Below are positions 55,616 to 63,086 of a DNA stretch of 64,000 nt, piece after piece. The notes below the pieces were generated by a model. It had not been told where the DNA came from. It saw only the letters and a program-made list of their open reading frames with translations, and ran no database searches. Each line of letters opens with the position of its first letter. The first letter of the stretch is position 1. The DNA is from Kitasatospora arboriphila (GTDB taxonomy: Bacteria; Actinomycetota; Actinomycetes; Mycobacteriales; Mycobacteriaceae): the NCBI RefSeq assembly GCF_000717275.1, contig NZ_JNYV01000002.1, forward strand, positions 558,001-622,000, read 5' to 3'. The position numbers and the translations under genes were made by a program.

Positions 55616-55699
55616 GCCTACCTGGAACAAACGTTGTAGGAACAGCTGGCCTTCGAACGACGTCGGCCGGCACATTCTCGGTTGCACCAGGAGATGCGA

Positions 55700-57037
55700 A
55701 TGACGGCTGATGCCGAAGCGGGAACACAGGCAACAGGCGATGAGCCCGCATCCAAACTGAAGCGGAAGATAACCGGCCCGCTGCTGTTCTTGTTCATCTT
55801 GGGTGACGTGCTCGGAGCCGGTATCTACGCCCTGATGGGAGTGCTGTCCGAGGAGGTGGGTGGTGCACTCTGGGCGCCGCTGATCGTCGCGCTTCTGCTG
55901 GCGTTGCTCACCGCCGGTTCCTATGCGGAGTTGGTCACCAAGTATCCGCAGGCCGGCGGCGCAGCGATCTTCGCCGAGCGGGCCTTCAAGCAACCGATCG
56001 TCTCGTTCCTTGTCGGTTTCTGCATGCTGGCCGCCGGGGTCACGAGCGCAGCCGGACTGGCGCTGGCCTTCTCCGGTGAATACCTCAAAACCTTCATCGA
56101 CGTGCCGACCGTCCCGGCCGCGCTGGTGTTCCTGGCACTGGTGGCCTGCTTGAACGCACGCGGCATCAGCGAGTCGGTGAAGAGCAACGTGGTCATGACG
56201 ATCATCGAGGTCAGCGGACTGGTCATCGTCATCGCAGTGGTCGGGGTGATGCTCGGCGAAGGCAGAGGTGACGTGTCCCGGGTGACCGAGTTCCCGGACG
56301 GCTCAACCCCCGCGATGGCCATCCTCAGCGGTGCCATCATCGCGTACTACTCGTTTGTCGGATTCGAGACCTCGGCCAATGTTGCCGAAGAGATTCGCAA
56401 TCCCAGTCGCGTGTATCCCTTGGCCCTCTTCGGGTCGTTGGCAACAGCGGGGCTCGTTTATGTGTTGGTGGGACTCGCCAGCTCGATCGCCCTGCCGGCG
56501 AGCACCTTGTCCGAGTCGTCTGGACCGCTGCTGGCCGTTGTCGGGGAGTCCGGTGTCGGCATCCCCGACTGGGTCTTCAGCCTCATCGCACTGGTGGCCG
56601 TGGCCAACGGCGCTCTGCTCACGATGATCATGGCCAGCCGCCTCACCTTCGGTATGGCCGAACACAGGCTTCTGCCGAGCGCACTGGGGAAGGTGCTGCC
56701 CAACCGGCGCACCCCGTGGGCGGCGATCGTGGCGACGACGTTGGTGGCCATGCTGCTGACACTCACAGGCGACCTGTCGACGCTGGCCGAGACGGTGGTG
56801 CTGCTGCTGTTGTTCGTCTTCATCTCGACAAACATCGCTGTGTTGGTGCTTCGTCGGGATCCGGTCGAGCACAAGCATTTTCGGGTGCCGACCGTCATTC
56901 CGATTCTCGGTGTCGCGTCGTGCGTGCTGCTGTTGACCCAGCAGAGCGGTGAAGTGTGGATGTATGGCGGAATCCTTGTTGCCGTCGGTATCGCGCTGCA
57001 TTTCGCTGCGGTCTGGGTGCGTCGACGTGCCGCGTGA
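55700..57037 (+). CDS. APC-family amino acid/amine permease
   Basis: 445 aa, about 12 hydrophobic helices. The first helix motif ILGDVLGAGIYALMG (GxGI type substrate-binding break), the helix 6 region YYSFVGFETSANVAEE, and the loop EEIRNPSRVYP are typical of APC superfamily cationic or neutral amino acid transporters. ATG 55700 follows aggagatgcga; an in-frame ATG at 55682 is less likely. Substrate unknown. Confidence 0.93.
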   Translation: MTADAEAGTQATGDEPASKLKRKITGPLLFLFILGDVLGAGIYALMGVLSEEVGGALWAPLIVALLLALLTAGSYAELVTKYPQAGGAAIFAERAFKQPIVSFLVGFCMLAAGVTSAAGLALAFSGEYLKTFIDVPTVPAALVFLALVACLNARGISESVKSNVVMTIIEVSGLVIVIAVVGVMLGEGRGDVSRVTEFPDGSTPAMAILSGAIIAYYSFVGFETSANVAEEIRNPSRVYPLALFGSLATAGLVYVLVGLASSIALPASTLSESSGPLLAVVGESGVGIPDWVFSLIALVAVANGALLTMIMASRLTFGMAEHRLLPSALGKVLPNRRTPWAAIVATTLVAMLLTLTGDLSTLAETVVLLLLFVFISTNIAVLVLRRDPVEHKHFRVPTVIPILGVASCVLLLTQQSGEVWMYGGILVAVGIALHFAAVWVRRRAA

Positions 57038-57118
57038 TGCTCTTGTCTTCGAGTCTGGACAGCGTTGAGGAGGTCGCGAAGCGGCCCCAGGCAAATCCCA
57101 GGTGAGTAGTCTCCACAG

Positions 57119-57673
57119 ATGAGCAAAGCATCTGTCCGGCCTATGGATTCGGACACCGCAGGTCGTTTGCGTGCGGCGGACTTCACCTACCCGGAGGTCG
57201 GTGCGACCAAGACCGGTATGCCTTCCGGTTACCACCACCTGCGACGTGAGAAAGTCGTCGGATCGGGCGCCGCAGTGTTTCGTGAACTCGGCGACGCTGT
57301 TCTGAGATGGCAGGTGCAGCTCGGCGCCGGCCTGACGGTGACCAGTCCCGACGCGAGAGTCAGCGAGGGGAGCGTCGGGCTGGTCGGGCTGGGCGTGGGT
57401 GCGGCCAGGCTCAAGGCGCCGGTGCGAGTTGTGTACGTGGTCGACGAACGTGATCGCTGTGGTTTCGCCTACGGCACCTTGCCCGGCCACCCAGAGGCAG
57501 GTGAGGAGCTGTTCTGTATCGAGCACCGAGCCGACGACAGTGTGGTGCTGGTGGTCGCAGCTTTCTCACGCCCACGATCGGTTCTCGCCCGGGCGGGCGG
57601 ACCGCTTGGGAGACTCGGTCAACGCCTGGTGACGAAGCGCTATCTTCGTGCGCTGGACAATCCAGACAGCTGA
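57119..57673 (+). CDS. DUF1990 protein
   Basis: 184 aa. The DUF1990 pattern is seen: DFTYPEVGATKTGMPSGYHHL, FRELGDAVLRWQVQLGAGL, RVVYVVDERDRCGFAYGTLPGHPEAGEE. The family is a small single-domain protein of unknown function common in actinobacteria. Its last 34 bases overlap the convergent merR gene. Confidence 0.9.
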   Translation: MSKASVRPMDSDTAGRLRAADFTYPEVGATKTGMPSGYHHLRREKVVGSGAAVFRELGDAVLRWQVQLGAGLTVTSPDARVSEGSVGLVGLGVGAARLKAPVRVVYVVDERDRCGFAYGTLPGHPEAGEELFCIEHRADDSVVLVVAAFSRPRSVLARAGGPLGRLGQRLVTKRYLRALDNPDS

Positions 57674-58053
57674 TCCGGCGACGTCGAAGCCTTCATTGCA
57701 TCGTGCACATGCGTTCGTAGCTCGGAGATCCCGGCTCTTTGTGCCCGAAGACGACGCATCGCGTCGGCCAGCTGATTTTCGCGCTCGTCTAGTTGCCGTA
57801 GCGCTTCGAGGCGTTCCTCGTCGGTCGCCTCGTCGGGGTCGGCGCACGCAACGCGAAGGATGAAAGCGGACTCCGACAACGACAGTCCTGACGCCAAGAG
57901 GCAGCGGATGTCCTCGACGGTCTGCACGTCTTCTTTCCGGTACCGCCGATAGCCGTTCGGGTCACGCGTCGGCGTCAGCAAGCCGGCCTTCTCGTAGTGC
58001 CTGAGCATGCGGGAACTGGCGCCGGTGATGTCACTCAAGTCGCTGATGCGCAT
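57640..58053 (-). CDS. MerR-family transcriptional regulator
   Basis: 137 aa. The N-terminal winged helix-turn-helix is MRISDLSDITGASSRMLRHYEKAGLLTPTRDPNGYRRYR-like, followed by a long dimerisation helix. No cysteine pattern for metal binding is present, so it is a SoxR/YfmP-like or drug-responsive member. It is divergent from the NAD(P)H oxidoreductase with 63 bases between starts, which hold a palindrome (58085-58098). Confidence 0.93.
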   Translation of the reverse strand: MRISDLSDITGASSRMLRHYEKAGLLTPTRDPNGYRRYRKEDVQTVEDIRCLLASGLSLSESAFILRVACADPDEATDEERLEALRQLDERENQLADAMRRLRAQRAGISELRTHVHDAMKASTSPDQLSGLSSARR

Positions 58054-58084
58054 CGATGCCTCTTCTCGAGATGGACCTTGACTT

Positions 58085-58098
58085 TGACACTGATGTCA
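58085..58098. promoter_or_regulatory. Candidate MerR operator
   Basis: TGACA-CTGA-TGTCA, perfect 5-bp arms, in the gap between merR and the oxidoreductase. TTGACT (58078-58083) and TTGACA (58084-58089) nearby are possible -35 boxes for the oxidoreductase gene, with the palindrome in the spacer of the first, as is normal for MerR promoters. Confidence 0.6.
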
Positions 58099-58116
58099 TA
58101 GTTTACCGTCACTGGT

Positions 58117-58782
58117 ATGAGCAACGCAGATCAGCACTCCGATGTCATCCTGGTGGTTGTCCACCCCGACACCCAATCAGTCACCTGGAATGTGGCCCGA
58201 GCGATGAAAGACAGTATCGCCGCCGAAAACCTCACTGCCACAACGTATGACCTGGCGGCGTCGGGATTCGACCCCGCCTTCAACAGCGACGATCTCGCAC
58301 ACTTCCGGGGGCTCGCCGGGGTTCCCGTGGACGTCGCGGAGCAACAGCAGATGTTGCGATCCGCCGCAGCGGTGGTGTTGGTTTTCCCGGTCTATTGGTG
58401 GTCGCTGCCGGCACTCGCCAAGGGCTGGATCGACCGCGTCTTCACACGCGGCTTCGCCTATGACGATCGAGTCGCCGACGCCCCGAGCGCCATCAAAGGC
58501 CTGCATCTGGTCGCGATCGGCGGAATAGATGAAGGGACTCATCAGCGTCACGGGTACAAGGAGGCGATGACGCTGCAGATGATCCATGGGATCGCGGACT
58601 ACTCGCGCATCGAGGCGTCGTCGCTCGAGTTCCTCTACGACGCAGATTCCGACGACCCGGACGTTCGGCGTGAACTGATCGCGCAGGCCGAGGTCATCGG
58701 CGCCAAGATCGCGGCGAGTGTGGTCGGGCAACGCGAACCGGCATCACCACAACAGCTTTCGTCCCTCGGGCTATCGACGTAG
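58117..58782 (+). CDS. Flavodoxin-fold NAD(P)H oxidoreductase (quinone reductase-like)
   Basis: 221 aa. Flavodoxin-like fold: VILVVVHPDTQSVTWNVARA binds FMN phosphate, and VVLVFPVYWWSLPALAKGWIDRVFTRGFAYD is the MdaB/YwrO/KefF-type signature. It would reduce quinones or nitro compounds with NAD(P)H. Divergent from merR, which probably induces it. The last 12 bases overlap the convergent Lys/Ala-rich gene. Confidence 0.93.
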   Translation: MSNADQHSDVILVVVHPDTQSVTWNVARAMKDSIAAENLTATTYDLAASGFDPAFNSDDLAHFRGLAGVPVDVAEQQQMLRSAAAVVLVFPVYWWSLPALAKGWIDRVFTRGFAYDDRVADAPSAIKGLHLVAIGGIDEGTHQRHGYKEAMTLQMIHGIADYSRIEASSLEFLYDADSDDPDVRRELIAQAEVIGAKIAASVVGQREPASPQQLSSLGLST

Positions 58783-59379
58783 CCGCCGGATGACGAGGAA
58801 CACGAGCGCCAGGAAAACCACGGCGCTGCCGATTTTGACCACCGGGCCTGTTGTCGACGGCTCAGGCAGAGGCAGAGGTTCCGTGCGCTTGAGAGCTGTG
58901 AACCGGGCCTGCTGATCCTCGCCCGGAGTGGGCGCCGAGGGTTCCGGGTGTGTGGGTTCCGGTGTCGCGGTCGGGGCGGGAGCGGTCTTGGGAGACGGGG
59001 GAGCTGCCGACTGTGCCGGGGTCGACTTCGGTGGAGCCGTGTTGCCCGGCTTGCCAGGACCCTTGCGAACCGGAGGCTTCTTCGCGGGTGCCTTCTTCGA
59101 TACGACGTGTTCGGCGTTGGCGTGATCCGGTGTGCCGGCGTCCGAGCTACTCTGCGCCGACGCTTTTGTGGGTGGAGTGTTGCCGGGCCCACCCTTTTTC
59201 GCCGGGGCCTTCTTGGCAGCGGTCTTCTTCGCAACCTCCTTCTTGGGGGCTGCTTTTTTCGCCGCCTTCTTGGCGGCGGCCTTTTTCTCCGGAGCCTTTT
59301 TCGCAGCCGACTTCTTGGCAGGCGGGACGGGGCGCTCGCCCGGGTGATCGGAGTTGGGCTGGGAGTCCGGGTCGGCCAT
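58771..59379 (-). CDS. Lys/Ala/Pro-rich protein with a C-terminal membrane anchor
   Basis: 202 aa. Residues about 20-63 are repeats of AKK, AAKK and APKK, like the basic tails of HupB and histone H1; residues 85-165 are Pro/Ala/Thr-rich and probably disordered. The C-terminus is a single hydrophobic helix (VVKIGSAVVFLALVFLVI) followed by RRLRR. There is no signal peptide, so it should be a tail-anchored membrane protein with its basic domain in the cytosol. It may bind DNA or RNA at the membrane; this is inference. Codon composition is very biased, but the start (ATG 59379) follows a gaagga-type site. Confidence 0.8.
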   Translation of the reverse strand: MADPDSQPNSDHPGERPVPPAKKSAAKKAPEKKAAAKKAAKKAAPKKEVAKKTAAKKAPAKKGGPGNTPPTKASAQSSSDAGTPDHANAEHVVSKKAPAKKPPVRKGPGKPGNTAPPKSTPAQSAAPPSPKTAPAPTATPEPTHPEPSAPTPGEDQQARFTALKRTEPLPLPEPSTTGPVVKIGSAVVFLALVFLVIRRLRR

Positions 59380-59530
59380 ACGGCTCAGCTCCTTCGAAGA
59401 CGGGCGGACTGATCACCGCGTCTCGATTCGGCCCGGAGGTACTGATCCAGGCCTGTACTGAACCGCGGGGCGACGTCACGAGTCCGTGGCTGCGCCGTCG
59501 TCAATCATGCCCGGTTCCGGCTGGTTCGGC

Positions 59531-60457
59531 TCAGCTGGGTGCGGTGGTCCCGAGCCCCGCCGCCAGTCCGATGACAACCGCCATCATCAGCACCTCGACG
59601 ATCGCGCGTCGCAGCGATGCCAGTTCGGAACTGCGATGGGTGTGGGCCGAAGGCAGCCACCGCCGCCGTTGGTCGGCAGCCACCGCAAGCAACGCCACCA
59701 TGCCCACCGACTTCGCAAGCAGGATCCGGCCGTAACCCGTGGACCAGACCTCGCTGATCGAATCCAACTCCAGCAGGGCAGCGACCACACCGCTGACGAT
59801 CAATGCCAGCACAAGCCATTGCGCGTACCGCGAGAACACGGGCAGCACGGTTGCCCAGCCCTTCCGGCCTCGGACGGTGAGGGCGAGAGCCGCGAGGGAA
59901 CCGCACCACCAGCTCGCCGCGAGTACATGGACGGCGATGAGCAACGCTCCACCGGTCAGCTGTCCCAGATGCCCGGTGACGGGTCCGATCAACAGACCCA
60001 ACGCGGCGAGGGCGCCGACGGCTTCGGGCGCGATCAGACTCGGGTACCGGATCCAGACCGCGCAGAACAAGGTGACCGCCAGCGCGCACATCGCCGCGAT
60101 CAGACCCGCGGTGGTGCCGTTGACCCGGAAGAAGTCGTTGATGCCCACCTCGTGCGGTGCGAGCCCCGTCCGTTCGGCGGCACCCAACCACGCACTCACC
60201 AGCAGCGACACCGCCCACACCGCAGCGAGCACCGATGCCAGACGCAGCACCGGCGGGGTGAGCTCCTCGCCGCCGAGGAGCTTGACGGTGGAGAGTCCGA
60301 GCACGGTCATCCCGGCGAGCAGGGCGACGGCCCCCGCGATCGATTCGGCTTCGGGGCCGGCGGGACGGGCGAGCGCCCAGGCCAGCAACAAGCCCAGCCA
60401 GACCGCGGGCACGGCGACGAGCAACCACTCGCGCCGCGCCGCGCCCGCGGTCGTCAC
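59531..60457 (-). CDS. CopD-family copper resistance membrane protein
   Basis: 308 aa, about eight to nine hydrophobic helices. The CopD domain is recognised in its last 160 residues (LLIAVHVLAASWWCGSLAALAL, FSRYAQWLVLALIVSGV, GRILLAKSVGMVALL). The His-Val pair in helix VHVLAASWW is a conserved metal-site candidate. It starts at GTG 60457, overlapping copC by 4 bases. With CopC it likely takes copper through the membrane. Confidence 0.92.
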   Translation of the reverse strand: MTTAGAARREWLLVAVPAVWLGLLLAWALARPAGPEAESIAGAVALLAGMTVLGLSTVKLLGGEELTPPVLRLASVLAAVWAVSLLVSAWLGAAERTGLAPHEVGINDFFRVNGTTAGLIAAMCALAVTLFCAVWIRYPSLIAPEAVGALAALGLLIGPVTGHLGQLTGGALLIAVHVLAASWWCGSLAALALTVRGRKGWATVLPVFSRYAQWLVLALIVSGVVAALLELDSISEVWSTGYGRILLAKSVGMVALLAVAADQRRRWLPSAHTHRSSELASLRRAIVEVLMMAVVIGLAAGLGTTAPS

Positions 60458-60975
60458 TGTGCGCTACTTCTTCCGCTGGGACGCAGTGCAAACGCCAACC
60501 CGGCACCGAACACCACAACGCCGCCCACGATGAACGGCCACACCGGGATCCCTGATGACGAGGAATCGTCGGAGTCCACCGCAGGGCCCGGAGTTCCCGA
60601 TCCCGCGACGGTCAGCTCGAAGTCGAGCTGACCTTCCACCGGATGGCCGTCGGCCGACGTGATCCGGTAGTTGATCAGGTACGTGCCGATCGGCCCCAAC
60701 TCGCGCACCGGGACGGTGACCGCACGGCCGGTGACCGTCGGTTCGCCGTCCTGCCAGTAATGCTCGTCCGGCCCGACCACCTTCAGCACGGCGTAGTTCT
60801 TCTGCACCGGCTCGTTGAAGGTGAGTGTGACCGTCGCCGGACCGGCCGTCAGTGGCGCGCCATCGGCCGGATCAGAGCCGACCAGCGCCGAATGGGCCGA
60901 CGCGGTTGGTGCCCAGACGACAGCCGCCAAAACGGTCATCACCAGCGCGACGATCGTGAAGGTCAGACGCCTCAT
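60454..60975 (-). CDS. CopC-domain periplasmic copper-binding protein
   Basis: 173 aa. A signal peptide ends TASA, so the mature protein begins with His28 (HSALVGSDPADGAPL), the N-terminal His that binds Cu(II) in CopC. The rest is the beta-sandwich (TLTFNEPVQKNYAVLKVVG, YLINYRITSADGHPVEGQLDF with a further His). A C-terminal helix (IPVWPFIVGGVVVFGAGLAF) anchors it. ATG 60975 follows an agattcc-type leader; the frame opens at 61383. Lies between ycnI and copD, all on one strand. Confidence 0.92.
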   Translation of the reverse strand: MRRLTFTIVALVMTVLAAVVWAPTASAHSALVGSDPADGAPLTAGPATVTLTFNEPVQKNYAVLKVVGPDEHYWQDGEPTVTGRAVTVPVRELGPIGTYLINYRITSADGHPVEGQLDFELTVAGSGTPGPAVDSDDSSSSGIPVWPFIVGGVVVFGAGLAFALRPSGRSSAQ

Positions 60976-60986
60976 GGAATCTCGCC

Positions 60987-61688
60987 TCACTGGCGTTTGC
61001 GCGCGAGGGCGCCGATCGCGACGCCGATTCCCAACGCGCCCAGCAAGATTCCGGCACCGGCCAACCATCGGGCGGTGTCGTCGGTGCTGTCGGTGTCCGA
61101 AGACGCGGAGTTCTCCGAGGCGGTCTGGGTGTCTTCCTGGTGAGTTGCCGAATCGGCGTGACCGTCCGCGGTCGGTGCGCCGAGCGTCACCGCGGGCGCG
61201 GGCTTGTCGGGCTCGGGCTGACCCTCGACGGTCGGCTGGTCCCAGCGGACCACCTCGCCGTCGGAGTACGTCTGCGTTGCGGGCATGGTGACCGTCTCCT
61301 GCTCCGGCAGCGGCCCACCGGACACCCGGAACTGAAGGAACTCGCCGGGGCGGATGCCGGGGTTGCCGTCCGCGACCTTCCACGTCACCTCCGTGGCCGC
61401 TTCGGTGGCCGGGTCCTTCTTCACCTCTGCGGTCCAGCCGGGCAACGGCTCGGTGCGGGCGGAGGTCAGGTTGGGCAGGGCGACGGTCAACGCGACCGTG
61501 CTGGCGGTGTCCGACTCGTTGGGGACTCGGAACGTGATGACGCCGTAGCCGCCCTGGGTGAGACCGTCACCGGCCGCGGTGACGTGAGCCGAGGCCGCAC
61601 CGGCGCCCAGCAGACTCAGGCCACCGACCATGGTGACGGCGGCGAGTGACGCACCGAGAAGACGGAAGCGTCGCTTGAACAAAGACAT
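60987..61688 (-). CDS. YcnI-family (DUF1775) copper-associated protein
   Basis: 233 aa. Signal peptide to GAASA, mature protein starting HVTAAGDG; the N-terminal His-Val-Thr is the hallmark of YcnI, which binds Cu(II) through the exposed His. The beta domain (VITFRVPNESDTASTVALTV, PEQETVTMPATQTYSDGEVVRW) follows, then a disordered acidic linker and a C-terminal membrane helix. Ends 11 bases before copC. First recognised gene of the copper cluster after the upstream membrane protein. Confidence 0.93.
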   Translation of the reverse strand: MSLFKRRFRLLGASLAAVTMVGGLSLLGAGAASAHVTAAGDGLTQGGYGVITFRVPNESDTASTVALTVALPNLTSARTEPLPGWTAEVKKDPATEAATEVTWKVADGNPGIRPGEFLQFRVSGGPLPEQETVTMPATQTYSDGEVVRWDQPTVEGQPEPDKPAPAVTLGAPTADGHADSATHQEDTQTASENSASSDTDSTDDTARWLAGAGILLGALGIGVAIGALARKRQ

Positions 61689-61776
61689 GGATGTTTCCTA
61701 ACGGAGATGGGAGAAACCCACCCGGATGCCGGTGTCGATCGACGGGCTCGGGCGGATGAAGGGGTGTGGGCGAAGA

Positions 61777-62259
61777 TCACTTCGCCGGTGGACCCCGAAC
61801 CCCTGTCCCGCCAGGAGCGAACACCCCGACCAGAGGTCGTAGATGGGGTGAGGGAGGAAGATTCGAACTCGCGAGTTCGGTGACCGGGTCGCCCAGGAGG
61901 CGGCGCACGACGGCCAGGACCGACGTGATCACCCCGTACAGCGAGGTGCCGCCGGCGATGAGCAGCGCGCAGACCGGGATCGCGATCAGGTGGGTCACCA
62001 ACATCAGCGCCTGCGACCCGTGCGCATGGGCCATCGGGTCTGCGCTGGCCGAGAGGAGCATGTGCCCGGCGATCTGGGCGCCGGTCAGAACCGCGAGCAG
62101 AGCGAGCGGGGAGTTCAGTCGACGACACAAGGTGGCCGCGACGACTCCGACCAGCAGGAGCAGCAGCATTCCCGCGGAGTCAGGAAAAACGCCTGAAGCC
62201 GCCCCGTGGGCAGCAATTGCCAGCGCCGGGGCGGTCAGGAGGATGGCCAGAGCGGTCAG
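61777..62259 (-). CDS. Exported or membrane protein of the copper cluster, apparently starting at CTG
   Basis: 160 aa if started at CTG 62259. That codon overlaps the DUF6474 stop as CTGA, and ggag lies 7 bases upstream. The frame then reads a hydrophobic signal sequence (LTALAILLTAPALAIAAHG) continuous with the part that a later ATG (62169) would give. No ATG, GTG or TTG occurs between the upstream in-frame stop and this CTG. The rest has three hydrophobic helices and a His pair in MAHAHGSQ. It precedes ycnI by 88 bases. Function unknown; linked by position to copper proteins. Confidence 0.72.
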   Translation of the reverse strand: MTALAILLTAPALAIAAHGAASGVFPDSAGMLLLLLVGVVAATLCRRLNSPLALLAVLTGAQIAGHMLLSASADPMAHAHGSQALMLVTHLIAIPVCALLIAGGTSLYGVITSVLAVVRRLLGDPVTELASSNLPPSPHLRPLVGVFAPGGTGVRGPPAK

Positions 62260-62951
62260 GGACGCACTCCGAGGCGTGCGAGAAGGTCGGCGTCGATGGC
62301 GGCCAGCTCACGACTGATGGCGGCGTGCGCACTGCGGCGCCGTGCAGCGGGCATGTGTTCGGCTGCCGCAACAGCGGTGGACAGGTCCGACAGCCGCTGG
62401 TTCATCGTCGACGCGAAGGTCTTGGTCTCGGCGTCCGACGGATGCTTTGCGGTGAGGGTCTGCAAGGAGGAGTTCGCACCGGCGATGCGTGCCGACAGAG
62501 CGGCGCCATGGCCGCTGTACTTGTTCAGCTCGGCAACAGGGACACCTGCGCGATCGGCCTGGATCAGGCTGATCTGCTCGCGGGCGGCAGTGCTGGCGCG
62601 GTAGGCGATGGGCACCAGGATCGGCGAGAGCACCTTGGCGACCTGCAGATAGCGCTTGACCCGAGCGGGCGAGAGAACCTTGCCATCGGCGACCGCCTTG
62701 GCGTTGGCCTGTGCGATCTTGACGCTCGCCGAGTTCGTCTTGTCGGCGATCTTCAGTGCGCTCTTGTCAGACTTGGCCTGCGCCTTGCGCGCTTTCTTGG
62801 CGAGCTTGCGCTGCTGCTTGAGCTCTTCCTTGGCGAACTTGCGCCCGGACTTGTCTTCGAGGCGGGCTTCGAGCTTGGCCTTCGCCTTGAGGGCCTTGGC
62901 CTCAGCTTTGCGCTGTGCCCGGCTCTTGCGTCCGGAACTGAACAAACCCAT
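62256..62951 (-). CDS. DUF6474 protein
   Basis: 231 aa from ATG 62951. The N-terminus MGLFSSGRKSRAQRKAEAKALK begins a long basic, Ala/Lys-rich helical region (about 5-85) that could form a coiled coil; the second half is a helical domain (VKRYLQVAKVLSPILVPIAYRAST...). The family occurs in mycolic-acid actinobacteria and has no known function. Its stop overlaps the CTG start of the next gene. Confidence 0.87.
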   Translation of the reverse strand: MGLFSSGRKSRAQRKAEAKALKAKAKLEARLEDKSGRKFAKEELKQQRKLAKKARKAQAKSDKSALKIADKTNSASVKIAQANAKAVADGKVLSPARVKRYLQVAKVLSPILVPIAYRASTAAREQISLIQADRAGVPVAELNKYSGHGAALSARIAGANSSLQTLTAKHPSDAETKTFASTMNQRLSDLSTAVAAAEHMPAARRRSAHAAISRELAAIDADLLARLGVRP

Positions 62952-63086
62952 GCGTTGGGGACCTCTCGTTAGCTTGGTCGAGCATCGCCGTCGGCGGTTG
63001 ACGAAATTGTCCTGCAGTTGCGGTACAAGCATTACATAGCGGGGGTACGGCAGGTGCCCCAGATCGGTGAGGAGAGGATGGTGTGG

